Assembly: GCF_964355755.1 (NCBI RefSeq)
Contig: NC_092673.1
Coordinates: 26,667,001-26,731,000, forward strand
DNA from: Antedon mediterranea
Taxonomy: Eukaryota > Echinodermata > Crinoidea > Comatulida > Antedonidae
Reading direction: 5' to 3'
DNA: 64,000 nt
Below are positions 49,401 through 57,888 of this stretch, in pieces. The translations under genes were made by a program, and so were the position numbers. The number at the start of each line of letters is the position of its first letter. Positions within the stretch are counted from its first letter, which is position 1. The notes beneath the pieces are model-generated. The model ran no database searches and was not told where the DNA came from. It saw nothing but the letters and a program-made list of their open reading frames with translations.

Positions 49401-52400
49401 TACTGTATTAATACTGGCTGTAGATGCAAATATTAAATATTTTATATTAAACAAAGACTTTTGAAAATTCACAAAATATGTCTGAAAAATACTATTTTAC
49501 CTATTATCACCTAATAGTAATAATAATAATTACATAATAAAAACTAATTCCCCCTTTCTATAAAGCTCTGTCTACACTATCTACTAGTTTGACAAAAAAG
49601 AGTGATGGTAGTAATATGCCATATAGTAATGATGTGACATCATCATGTCCAAATATGGGCACTTCATATTTAGATAAAGTTTGATAGTGTAGACAGAGAT
49701 TAATTAAGTCTTATTATCCTTAGGTAGTGACGCAAAATAGCCACACTAACATCCTGTTTTGCCCTGATTTAATCCACTTTATAACAGGCTTAGACAGTTA
49801 GCACTGAAATTGCCATAATACAAATTGTCAATAGTTATTCCCAGTGGATTAGGTTCTACTTACAGCTTCTGTAGCACCTTTAAATGCACCTATTGTGTTT
49901 TCTATATACTTTTCTGCAGATTTTGCTATACCAATTCTGTTTAAAATAAGGATAATTTGGGTATAATTTAATTTTAAATACCTTTTTGTCTCTTGAAAAA
50001 AATCATGATAAAAAAAATTAGAATTAATATTAAATTAATATTACTTAATTACATCTATCAATTTTTTTTATAGAATTTGATATAGCAATATTTAAAAATC
50101 TCTATTTTTGTAACCATTTTGTATGAGTCAAAACTCACTCAAAACTGTTCCTCCGTTTTAAAGGAGAGTAACCAATAAATATTATTATATCATTATTATT
50201 ACAGAGGTATCAAATTTCATTCAAATTCAAAAAGTGAGGATCAACTATATAAAAAGTCATGGAGCATTTGTTCTGGCTATTTAATGCTTAAACATTGTAT
50301 ATAATAGGCATTGTGTTTGGTCCATGAAGGTGTCCCCTTAATAGAGGTTCTACTGTTGCTATAAATAAACTCACTCCACTAATAATCCGGTATCTTTGAA
50401 TGACCTGCCCATGCCTCGATGTCCAATACTTAGACAGCCTGTACTAGACCACTGATAAGGCTTTTCAAATGTACACAAAGAACTACAGTTGGGTAGCGGC
50501 TTTATTACAACATATTGCACTGTAGAAAAAAAGATAAGAACATTATTATTATTAAATAAATAATTCAAATTTTTGATTGCAACAAAGTAAACATTGTTGA
50601 ATTCACAATATTAAAATAACAATTAATAAATAACAAACAATACAAGTTAATTTTAAAAAAAATTAAAACATATAAAGTATTAATAAAATGTTATTAAAAA
50701 ATTTAAACAAGCGCCGCGAATTATGTGTTTAAACTAAAAGCACAAATAAAAATTATCTGTAGATTTAGCATTTTTTTAAATTACTTATTAATAATTAATT
50801 ATAATTGACAGACAAACTCATTGTGAATACATACATTATGCATGAAAAGCCTTAACTTTGTGCACTGATGGAGATCCAAAACTTTGAAATCAATGGTATA
50901 GTAGATATTAGTATAATTAGTATTGTAGAACACTTATTCAAGCTTGGTTCCCACTAAAACGTAACGCAAGGACGTAAACGCAACGCAAGCGTTTTAACAA
51001 ATGACAAGCGAAGTTATAGACAGTTAGCAATCAAAAGCGAATAAGCCATCGCTTGTGATTGGTCAATTCACTTGCGTTGCGTTACGTCCTTGCGTTGCGT
51101 CGCTAGTGGGAACCACGCTTAAGGGGACACCTTCAGGACTATACAAAGTGTCCAGTTAATAGAGATGTCCTTTGAATGGGGGTTGGCGGTAGTGTATATA
51201 TATTCCCCCACATTTGTTTCAAAGGAAAGTGTCCCCTTCAAAAAGGTGGGATTATACTGTACTATACATTCCTACCTCTTAGGATGCCTATTGCATCTCC
51301 ATTTGAATTGGTTACAGGACATGGTACACAATCTCTAGTTTTTGTTAGATTTGTACCAAACACAGTTGCATGTCCACATATATGAACATGCTCATGATCC
51401 TCAGATGACAGCACTTCAATTTTGAACACCTAAAAAAAATTGAAAGACATTAAATGTTTTCATCAAATAGTTACACGAGGCTTCATTTACCGACATAAAT
51501 GTTGCTTAATTAAAATTTCATTTTTATTTTTAACATTGCCATGTTTATGATACATATATTAGATAAGATATAAGATTACACAGCCATACTTGGTTGGTTA
51601 TGTTATTCCTGAGAGTATATTGTGTCTGTGTTTATAATGCATGCCTATCTTGCGTGTAGCAGTGTGTACAGTATTAAGGGTCCTTCTGGCATGGTTGTGG
51701 TCCGGCGGCGGCAAATCAAACGTTGATGTTTATCAATTTGTGCATAGCCGTGTGGAAAATCGTGAAAACGAAACATTGATGTTCGATTTGATTTGCCAAC
51801 GCCGGATCAGAACCATGCCAGAACAGGTGTGAAAGAACCTTTAAGGTTGCTATTTAAATTGAAATACTAACTGTGTTTTTTACGTCCAATACTTGTGAGG
51901 AGAACACCACAAACTCGTTATTTCTGTAAATTTTGCCAGATTTTGATTGAGTTTTTGCAAAATACTCATCTTCATTGAACGCCTGCAAAGACAATGTTCA
52001 TTGTAGATACTTCATTAAAACATTAATGTTATTAATTATTAACTTAAAGTGGAATTTGTCTCTTAAACCACCAGAATCTTCACATGACATACATTACTTT
52101 TTCCAGTTTCATAGGAAAATTCTGTGTAATACAGCATCTCCTCTGTTTATCATGTTGTGATGTCTGTATCATGGTAGGTTAGTTAGTTAGGTTATTTTTA
52201 GTTTACATCAGTAAATAGTGCTTTATAAAATTTTATTATATACCCAACACATTTACATATTCATTGACATTACCTTAACTTGAATTGGCAAGCTGTTATT
52301 AGTTGTTTGTCGAATATGATTTGCTGTTACACGAAAACCAACATTAGAAGGCTCCTTGATATTAGTAAACTCCAAAGGGTTGCTATGCAACATAAACCTT

Positions 52401-54091
52401 ACTTCTGATTGGTCAGTTAACCAGCCATCTCTCACACATTTTATTCCATCTTGGAACAATTAGAAAAATAGATGGAGAATGCTAGATTATGTTTAATTAC
52501 AAGTAGTTTATTTTATTATATTTTTAAAAGTTTATACATTTTATTTTGTACATGTGTGCCTTCTGATATTATTAATAAATAAGCACAAGGTTAATTATAA
52601 TATAAAATATCATTTATAAAAATTAAACTGTTGTATTGATTTTTAAAATAAAGGTATCTACATATAAGTGTAATGTATTTTAATTCATTAGAACAATTAA
52701 AATCATATCAAAAAATAAGTACTTACCTTTGACCCCAAAACAACCATCATTTGAAACCACACTTGGACCTAAATGGTATAGAAATATCGTCAACAGTGAA
52801 TGAGAATTAATATGAATGAATTAGAAATACCACATGAATTACCACACATATACAATACATTTCAATGATAACAAACTGGCTAAAGTTAGAATGTGCAATG
52901 AGTTATTTTAAACATCACACATCATCACCAGAAGAGTTAAATGAAAACAATAATCTCTTTTCACTCAATCAAAAAAGTTTGTGTACATTATCAGGGAAAT
53001 TAATTGCATGGTTTAGTAAAACCTATTACAAGGTATACCTTTATTGTCAAAATCTTATATTATAATTTTGAGATATTTGTATTATTTTCATGATTCTACT
53101 AAGATACAAAGTGATAAATATTTAAATATATTATAATACAAGTTACTATATTTTAAAGTTTTGATTAAATACATTGCATGCCATGTACAGTGTTGAAAAT
53201 CTGAAACGGTTTGTGGAAAAAATGTTCTGTCTCAGTCTAGCCCTTCTTGATCTGATAATAGTCTTGATTAATTGAGTTAATTTTCTTAAGTTTAAAACAT
53301 ATTATCTAGAGATTTCACTTCAACACTGATAATTCTGCCAGCCTTTTACAATGAATTTGACTTTTGTTGTTAACATTGATATGAGAGAACCAAATAATTA
53401 TACATAATATAATATAAAAAAGGATTGATTGGACAACAAATCATTGTTTGGACAAAAATGTTATGAGAATAAAATATCCATAAGTTGTATACTATACACA
53501 CTGTACATTACCTGACAACAATATGTTCCTGGGTTGCTTATGCGTTTCCCATTTGTGAATGATTGTGTTGACTTGCCCATCAGCTCCTGTTAGAAAACTG
53601 CACACGGCATACCGGTACTCTATTGCAGATCCAATAGCAACACAGTTTATATCTATTTCCAACTTCCATCTGTCAAATTAATCATTAATATTACATCATT
53701 TATTTTTCATTATAATAAAAATATTTTTTCTAAAGCTCTGTCTACAAACTTTACGTAACAAAAAAATGTGATATGCACATATATTGACATGATGATGACA
53801 TGTCCAAAGAAATGAAAAGATTTAAACAAAAAATAAGTAAATGAGTTATAATAATCATGAACACTCAGAGCACACCATACAAAACTGCAGGTGTTTAGAC
53901 TTCAGAGTTTTGCTATGTTTGTGGAAGGGATTGTAGTACGACTACTGTTATATATACTTTGTGTCTTTTGATTTTTGCAGTGGTTTCACCCCGTTGCATA
54001 GCCAGTTGCCAAGTTCTTTACAGTTACCAGTCAACACCACAACTTGACCTAGGTCAACATCAGCTTCAATATTAAAGACAAGCTTAACCAT
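46447..54091 (-). CDS. GPCPD1: Glycerophosphocholine phosphodiesterase GPCPD1-like, complete (16 coding exons, 584 aa)
   Basis: Predicted to hydrolyse glycerophosphocholine to glycerol-3-phosphate and choline in the cytoplasm. Coding exons, high to low: 54091-53958, 53669-53512, 52768-52727, 52449-52274, 51982-51872, 51429-51276, 50519-50375, 49936-49864, 49171-49079, 48855-48778, 48250-48226, 48119-48013, 47510-47377, 47201-47066, 46967-46807, 46474-46447. Every junction is GT-AG and in phase. Domains: CBM20 starch-binding-type module at about residues 1-98 (KWETHKQPRNI), then a linker with IKPLPNCSS, then the GDPD barrel from about 288. Catalytic or metal residues visible: GHRG 290-293, E337 and D339 in VEFDVH, H352 in VYHD, E424 in NVEIK, W551 near the end. 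From memory the vertebrate protein is 672 aa; this one ends soon after the barrel. No signal peptide or membrane segment is seen. Confidence 0.95.
46530..46627. mobile_element. Family-A MITE copy 10 in last GPCPD1 intron
   Basis: Left end missing; interior and right end (GTGTAGACAGAGCTTTA) present. It lies 56 bp upstream (in gene sense) of the proposed last exon. Confidence 0.75.
46807..46967 (-). CDS. GPCPD1: GPCPD1-like GDPD exon, end of barrel
   Basis: Acceptor tcatag and donor gtaagt flank 161 nt. It encodes SNIHLFLWGEDNKNPVIV and KGVEGILTD, with the GDPD-typical W-G-D/E-D and GVxGIxTD motifs. Confidence 0.95.
47066..47201 (-). CDS. GPCPD1: GPCPD1-like GDPD exon
   Basis: Acceptor ctttag and donor gtaagt flank 136 nt. 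It encodes KQNRFPVMLIHCGPTEKY and RITTVQSAMYWIKGEQLA, matching vertebrate KYPILFLTQGKSEIY. Confidence 0.94.
47377..47510 (-). CDS. GPCPD1: GPCPD1-like GDPD exon
   Basis: Acceptor gtacag and donor gtgagt flank 134 nt. It encodes VLIEHAQNRKIVISSFDT and DVCAL, matching vertebrate KRRIVFSSFDADICTM. Confidence 0.95.
47648..47781. mobile_element. 134-bp MITE with perfect 32-bp inverted ends and 7-bp target duplication
   Basis: The left arm starts CAAAGAACTTATAACACAAG at 47648-47679 and the right arm at 47750-47781 is its exact inverse. GTAAGAA flanks both sides (47641-47647 and 47782-47788). The CA-N-N-G terminus suggests a hAT-type origin, though hAT duplications are usually 8 bp. It sits in a GPCPD1 intron. 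Confidence 0.85.
47802..47821 (+). repeat. (GT)n microsatellite
   Basis: Short GT run in a GPCPD1 intron; a similar one lies at 5771-5789. Confidence 0.85.
48013..48119 (-). CDS. GPCPD1: GPCPD1-like GDPD exon with NVEIK motif
   Basis: Acceptor ctacag and donor gtaaga flank 107 nt. It encodes DLKNDDRLFPPLAKVLNE and AFNVEIKYPMEQV. Glu424 is the conserved metal ligand seen in vertebrate VGFNIEIKW. Confidence 0.95.
48226..48250 (-). CDS. GPCPD1: GPCPD1-like micro-exon (25 nt)
   Basis: Acceptor tttcag and donor gtaata flank TTHTPVNA plus one base. The exon is short, but it is needed for phase and both splice sites are good. The preceding intron holds a minus-strand SINE. Confidence 0.75.
48392..48693 (-). 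mobile_element. tRNA-derived SINE copy 3, minus strand, in GPCPD1 intron
   Basis: On the minus strand: GAGTGGCTGAGCGGTTAAGG head, GGTTTAAGAC B-box-like, then TTCTGGTGGTAGAACAAGTC and the body GTGCACTTTAAAAAACCC. The 3' part differs from copies 1 and 2. Confidence 0.75.
48778..48855 (-). CDS. GPCPD1: GPCPD1-like GDPD exon
   Basis: Acceptor ttgtag and donor gtacgt flank exactly 26 codons. It encodes FEHKILLSDLTCDQLQQV, matching vertebrate IPVKELTFDQLQLLK. Confidence 0.93.
49079..49171 (-). CDS. GPCPD1: GPCPD1-like GDPD exon with metal-binding EFD and YHD
   Basis: Acceptor ttgtag and donor gtatga flank exactly 31 codons. It encodes GAHMVEFDVHICKDRIPI and VYHDYDVPVRLQK. Glu337, Asp339 and His352 are the expected metal or catalytic residues. 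A family-A MITE lies in the intron before it (49561-49702). Confidence 0.96.
49561..49702. mobile_element. Family-A MITE copy 11 in a GPCPD1 intron
   Basis: Both ends recognisable (TAAAGCTCTGTCTACACTAT and GATAGTGTAGACAGAG). Intronic between the ENT-motif and EFD-motif exons. Confidence 0.78.
49864..49936 (-). CDS. GPCPD1: GPCPD1-like GDPD exon
   Basis: Acceptor aaacag and donor gtaagt flank 73 nt. It encodes IGIAKSAEKYIENTIGAF, carrying the conserved ENT motif that follows HRG in GDPD enzymes. Confidence 0.93.
50375..50519 (-). CDS. GPCPD1: GPCPD1-like exon with catalytic GHRG motif
   Basis: Acceptor ctacag and donor gtgagt flank 145 nt. It encodes VQYVVIKPLPNCSSLC and CLSIGHRGMGRS. The His-Arg pair is the GDPD active-site signature at residues 291-292. 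Confidence 0.95.
50941..51120. mobile_element. Family-C MITE in GPCPD1 intron
   Basis: Inverted ends AGCTTGGTTCCCACTA and TAGTGGGAACCACGCTT, with inner CGTAACGCAAGGACGTAA and its inverse. About 180 bp. Confidence 0.75.
51276..51429 (-). CDS. GPCPD1: GPCPD1-like linker exon
   Basis: Acceptor tttttag and donor gtagga flank 154 nt. It encodes VFKIEVLSSEDHEHVHIC, GHATVF and SNGDAIGILR, matching the vertebrate pattern GHVGTACLL and SAGILTLPI. Confidence 0.92.
51675..51844. mobile_element. Family-B MITE in GPCPD1 intron
   Basis: The left end has TAAGGGTCCTTCTGGCATGG and the right end AGAACAGGTGTGAAAGAACC. The interior has CAAATCAAACGTTGATGTTT and its inverse. Full copy of about 170 bp. Confidence 0.7.
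51872..51982 (-). CDS. GPCPD1: GPCPD1-like linker exon
   Basis: Acceptor tttgcag and donor gttagt flank exactly 37 codons. It encodes FNEDEYFAKTQSKSGKIY and VVFSSQVLDVKNT. A family-B MITE (51675-51844) ends 28 bp past the donor. Confidence 0.85.
52274..52449 (-). CDS. GPCPD1: GPCPD1-like linker exon
   Basis: Acceptor ttccaag and donor gtaatg flank 176 nt. It encodes GIKCVRDGWLTDQSEVRF, comparable to vertebrate LDSGWLTCQTEIRLRL, and ends LPIQVK. Confidence 0.92.
52727..52768 (-). CDS. GPCPD1: GPCPD1-like micro-exon (42 nt)
   Basis: Acceptor atttag and donor gtaagt flank 14 codons' worth of sequence. It encodes PSVVSNDGCFGVK and corresponds to vertebrate IIDDGQFGIHNG. Confidence 0.85.
53512..53669 (-). 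CDS. GPCPD1: GPCPD1-like exon, second half of CBM20
   Basis: Acceptor ttgacag and donor gtaatg flank 158 nt. It encodes IEYRYAVCSF and IIHKWETHKQPRNILLS, closely matching the vertebrate YRYFKGYF and VIVHKWETHLQPRSI segments. Confidence 0.94.
53731..53805. mobile_element. Family-A MITE copy 12, left fragment, in GPCPD1 intron
   Basis: TAAAGCTCTGTCTACA and ATGTGATATGCACATA are recognisable. The right half is missing. Confidence 0.6.
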
Positions 54092-54098
54092 TTTATTT
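53958..54098 (-). CDS. GPCPD1: GPCPD1-like exon with start codon; first half of CBM20
   Basis: Acceptor ttttctag at 54100-54099; ATG at 54091-54089; donor gtatat. It encodes MVKLVFNIEADVDLGQVV and LTGNCKELGNWL. This is the start of a CBM20 fold and matches vertebrate FAICGSCDALGNW. The start is the first ATG after the acceptor. Confidence 0.88.
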
Positions 54099-54274
54099 CT
54101 AGAAAAACGATTAAACAGAAAATGTGCTAATTAATTATAATGAGAATATTATAACTGCACACAGACAGATACTGTTCAACAAACATCAATAGGAAAACCT
54201 GATATGGCTGGCTAAATGTATTGTTTTAATGTCAATTTGATTGATTTCAAGTGAAAAAACTATAGGCTACCTCA

Positions 54275-55329
54275 GGCCCGTAGCCAGGGGGGTTTTTATG
54301 GTTCGGGCGAACCCCCCCTTTACAGTGAACCCCCTTTAACCGACTGCGAACCCCCATCCCCGACATGCCCAATACCTCACTTTCATCTCCGAAAATCGTC
54401 CAAATACGTGCCCCACAGTACAAAAAGTTGTTCGTAAATTAAAAAATTCGTAAACTCGTTCGGAATAACTCATACAGTACCTTCTTCCCTGTATGAGCGT
54501 ACTTCGAGCGATATAGTCTGTAAAGAGTTGCAAATGAATTGCCGATTTTAACCTGAAAAATAAATGTTTGGTCCCTGCATGTAACATGATATTGACGCGT
54601 CTCACAGCGAGCTGGGGGACGAACGATTCGTACAAAGGACACCGCCAGACAACTGCGTACCAATTGTTTAGATCACTGGCAGTCAGGCAGCATGCATAAA
54701 GTATATAGCCTTCCGGCATACATCAGTATTTATGTGTGGCTATGAAGTATAATGTATCATAGAGGATTATAGTGAATATTAATATTTTACACTATAATAT
54801 CTATGGTATCATGTACTGTAGTTCACATTATGGCATCCGATTATTTTTTTCTAGACCACCAGCCGATACGTACTCCAATGTATCAATATCACCTATTTAC
54901 ATTGGCATATTTAATTTCCTCAACAAATTCCTGTAAATAAATATTATAGATAGAGCTATAATAAGAATTGCATTTGCCTTCACCCAGTGTGCTTTTTTCG
55001 GGGCTTCTCCTAGACGTACGTTCGCATTGAACTTGAATGCAAAACAAAATATCGAGTAAACGGTCAAACAATCGGCGGTTCCGCACAGAGCACGCGCATC
55101 TAACATACGGCAACAAATGTTATCGTTTAAATAGTCCACGAGTCCAAGTACGATCGTTTTGCTCATTGGTAGCATGCTGCATGAGAGTGTCTTTTCCGGC
55201 CATCTAGGGGTGTCATTTAACAAAATTTGCTTCGCCTCAGGCGGGGGGGGGGGGGGGTAGGTATGGGGGTGGGGTGACCCAAACACTTAGTGTGCGAACC
55301 CCCATTGACAGATCCTGGCTACGGCCCTG
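54275..55329. mobile_element. 1055-bp element with CAGGCCCGTAGCCAGG-type inverted ends
   Basis: The left end CAGGCCCGTAGCCAGG and the right end (inverse CAGGGCCGTAGCCAGG) match with one change. The interior is more GC-rich than the host and has short minus-strand ORFs I do not recognise. A hAT-like origin is likely from the CAGGG start, but no clear 8-bp duplication is seen. It fills most of GPCPD1 intron 1. Confidence 0.65.
55243..55257 (+). repeat. Poly-G run of 15
   Basis: Homopolymer near the right end of the 1055-bp inverted-repeat element. Another run of 12 G is at 30608-30619. Length is likely to vary or be miscalled. Confidence 0.9.
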
Positions 55330-55545
55330 TTACCTACTAGTACTACTAGTACTAGGCCTAGGCTTAGGCCTAGTAGTAGCCTATTCCTCTAGCTAGTAGG
55401 TCCTAAACTATCTTGCTTGCCCTACAGTAGTACCTAGGCTTTAGCCCCTCCCCTCTCTCTGCTGGGCTACGCCTAGTCTCTAGAGGCGGACTGAAGAGAC
55501 TCTTCATGGGCTACTACTGCAACGTCTCCTCCCTTATATACTTAC

Positions 55546-55745
55546 AGTTACAATGGTTAAAACAGGAAATGAATTTCTTCATTGATTTGAATAAAGAACA
55601 AAAACTGTTAGTCGTCAGAGCTAGCAGCCACCCAAAACACTTTCTTTCTCGATCGACTGTCTGTTTTCTCTCTTTTTTTTTAAATGCAAAACTGAAGGGC
55701 GCCACCAGACTTTCTAAAACTTTTAGCAGAACTTTAGCTGTTTTA
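55546..55745 (-). other. GPCPD1: Probable non-coding first exon of GPCPD1-like gene
   Basis: A consensus donor (gtaagt at 55545-55540) and an acceptor (ttttctag ending at 54099), just 7 nt before the start codon, imply an upstream untranslated exon. The 5' end near 55745 is a guess. An ATG in this exon opens MKKFISCFNHCN, then meets TAA at the splice junction, so it would be a short upstream ORF. No TATA box is obvious. Confidence 0.5.
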
Positions 55746-55759
55746 TTTGTGTACTAGAT

Positions 55760-57477
55760 CGCGAACAAACAACAAATTAAAAAAAAAAAAAAACATATTG
55801 TGAGGTGATTGTTTATTAAATATGGTACAATTATTAAAAACAAAATGTAAATTTGCATATATTAAAAAAAACCTATTGGAAGTAAAAGATAATATCTATA
55901 CTATTTCTGAAATAATATATCATCAAATAAATTTGAATACTGTATTATTAAAATACATCTGGAAAATCTATGCAAATTACTCAAATTAAAATATGAACCC
56001 ATTGACAAAATCAATTGAGCGTATCATCTTTAATGGCTAAATAAAATGCTATATAAAAAGCGCATGATACTGTGGAAAAACCACAATTAACAAATAATCT
56101 TTATGAAAGTCAATAATATGCAAATCTATGCAAATGAAAACATTAACAACTGTACATAGGGAGAGGTATAAAAATACAATAGCTACAATGGAATATAAAC
56201 TTACTTCTAAAACACTACTTGATAAAACTAAAACATTCAATACAGTCGCTGGTTACGGAAATTCGGTAACATACTAATGCATGCCACCAAGTGAGAAGGC
56301 TAGTTGGTATATTAGACTCGAAAATTAGGTATAATAGTTGGTATTCTGGACTTTTGAATTGCAATAGAGCGTTTCAACCATCTTCAAATTTTGTAATCAC
56401 AAATTCTTCCAGGATATTACCAGGTTTAAGAATTTGGCGTTATTTTGGACATAATCAATCTGTTGATTACGACACAGTTTAGTGTGTCAACAGAAGTAGA
56501 TGAATCCTGTTGCCTTTATTCAGGTACTCTACATCATAAGTTAACATTATTAAGCATAGAGTAGTACAATGCTTAAAGGAAGTTTGTAAGCATTTGCGCC
56601 TTGAGTGCAACGCTCGTAATAATGCATAACTGATGGGGACAGAATTTATAAGGAAACATGAAACTATACAGCAGAAAGATAAATACAGTGAATGATGATA
56701 TATATTAGCACCAAGATAGAACCATCCCTAAATTCCCAACCAATAATCTAAGTTTACTTTAATATCTCTTTCACATCACATATCAAAGTTTAAACACATC
56801 GGGGCACACACCATAACGAACGCATATGTCCACACCTCTGTGTTAAACTCCGGAGTCTCCAAAGCGATGTGAAAAGGCTATATGTATCTGGTAGAAAGAA
56901 TTTTTTTTACTTATAAAATTAGCACCACTATCATTTACAGATCCTCTAAATTACCAACATTATATTTCACTATAAGTGTTTATTTATAACTTACTTATCT
57001 AAATTTATAAAAAGTGATTGTATAATGGACAATAAAAATGTTTATTGAAAATGCAGCACTTTTGTAACAATACTCCTTCACTTTAAGCATATCAACATGA
57101 TGACAACTTGTGATAAATGTCGGAAAATAGCGAAATTGTAAGAAAAACTTTGGTAGCTGGTTGATTACTCACATAAACACCATAAATCCATTGTGCGATA
57201 TTAATATTTTGAAAGAAAAACCTGTTAAATAATTTTGATTATAACTCATTAACTTAAAAAATATTATACCATAATAACTACCAACAACCAAAGCTTTTTG
57301 TTGTGTATTTGGCAAAACGTTAAAATGCTTCAAACTCATAAGAACTTAATTTCAACTATTTACACCAATGCCGATAAAAAACGAGACAAGCATTGGGAAT
57401 TTTAAAACAATATAAAATATGAAACTAAAGCCTAACTCTGGCCTAACAATGATAAATAATATAAAAGACAATTGTGT
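55760..57477. other. Intergenic or 3'UTR stretch between laminin and GPCPD1
   Basis: AT-rich sequence with no exon or repeat family that I recognise. It must contain the laminin 3'UTR (minus strand) and the upstream region of the GPCPD1-like gene. A poly-A run near 55779-55793 lies just upstream of the probable first exon. Confidence 0.5.
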
Positions 57478-57483
57478 TTTATT
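57478..57483 (-). promoter_or_regulatory. Candidate laminin polyadenylation signal
   Basis: AATAAA on the minus strand about 140 nt after the laminin stop codon. Other AATAAA copies occur further downstream in this AT-rich stretch, so which one is used is unknown. Confidence 0.3.
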
Positions 57484-57619
57484 TCTTTAAAATTTGGCAA
57501 TAAATAACCATATAATGAGCTGCACTACAATCAACTAATTTTCAAAAGATATTTTCGAGCGACATTATGTCACATGAAATTGCAACGCATTTGAATATCA
57601 GAAATGCAAATAACTATTA

Positions 57620-57888
57620 TTAAGGGATTGGTTCAACTTCAATACGAACTTTATTGTAGCAATTACTCGGAAGAGAATCTCTGATATCCTCAATATTTCG
57701 AACATCTGCCTCTAGTTGCGTTATATCTATTTCGTACTCATTAAGCCATTTTTTTTGCTCCACGTTGCGGGCTTCTAGCGTATTGATCTTAGTGTCCAGT
57801 TGAAGGTCAAGTAGAAGCGTTCTATTCAGACCGATTAGTTCTTGCTCTAACTCCTCCAAACGTCTGAAGTCTAGATCACCAAGCTGGC
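57620..57888 (-). CDS. LAMC1: Laminin gamma last coding exon with C-terminal cysteine tail
   Basis: Acceptor attacag; stop TAA at 57622-57620. It encodes QLGDLDFRRLEELEQE, more coiled coil, then VRNIEDIRDSLPSNCYNK and the end RIEVEPIP. The cysteine and the glutamate seven residues after it match the gamma-1 end LPSGCFNTPSIEKP, but the tail here runs 12 residues past the cysteine instead of 9. Confidence 0.95.

Noticed and set aside
54336-55286. ORFs of 127 and 129 codons as genes
   Set aside because: They lie wholly inside the 1055-bp inverted-repeat element, overlap other frames and match no family I know.
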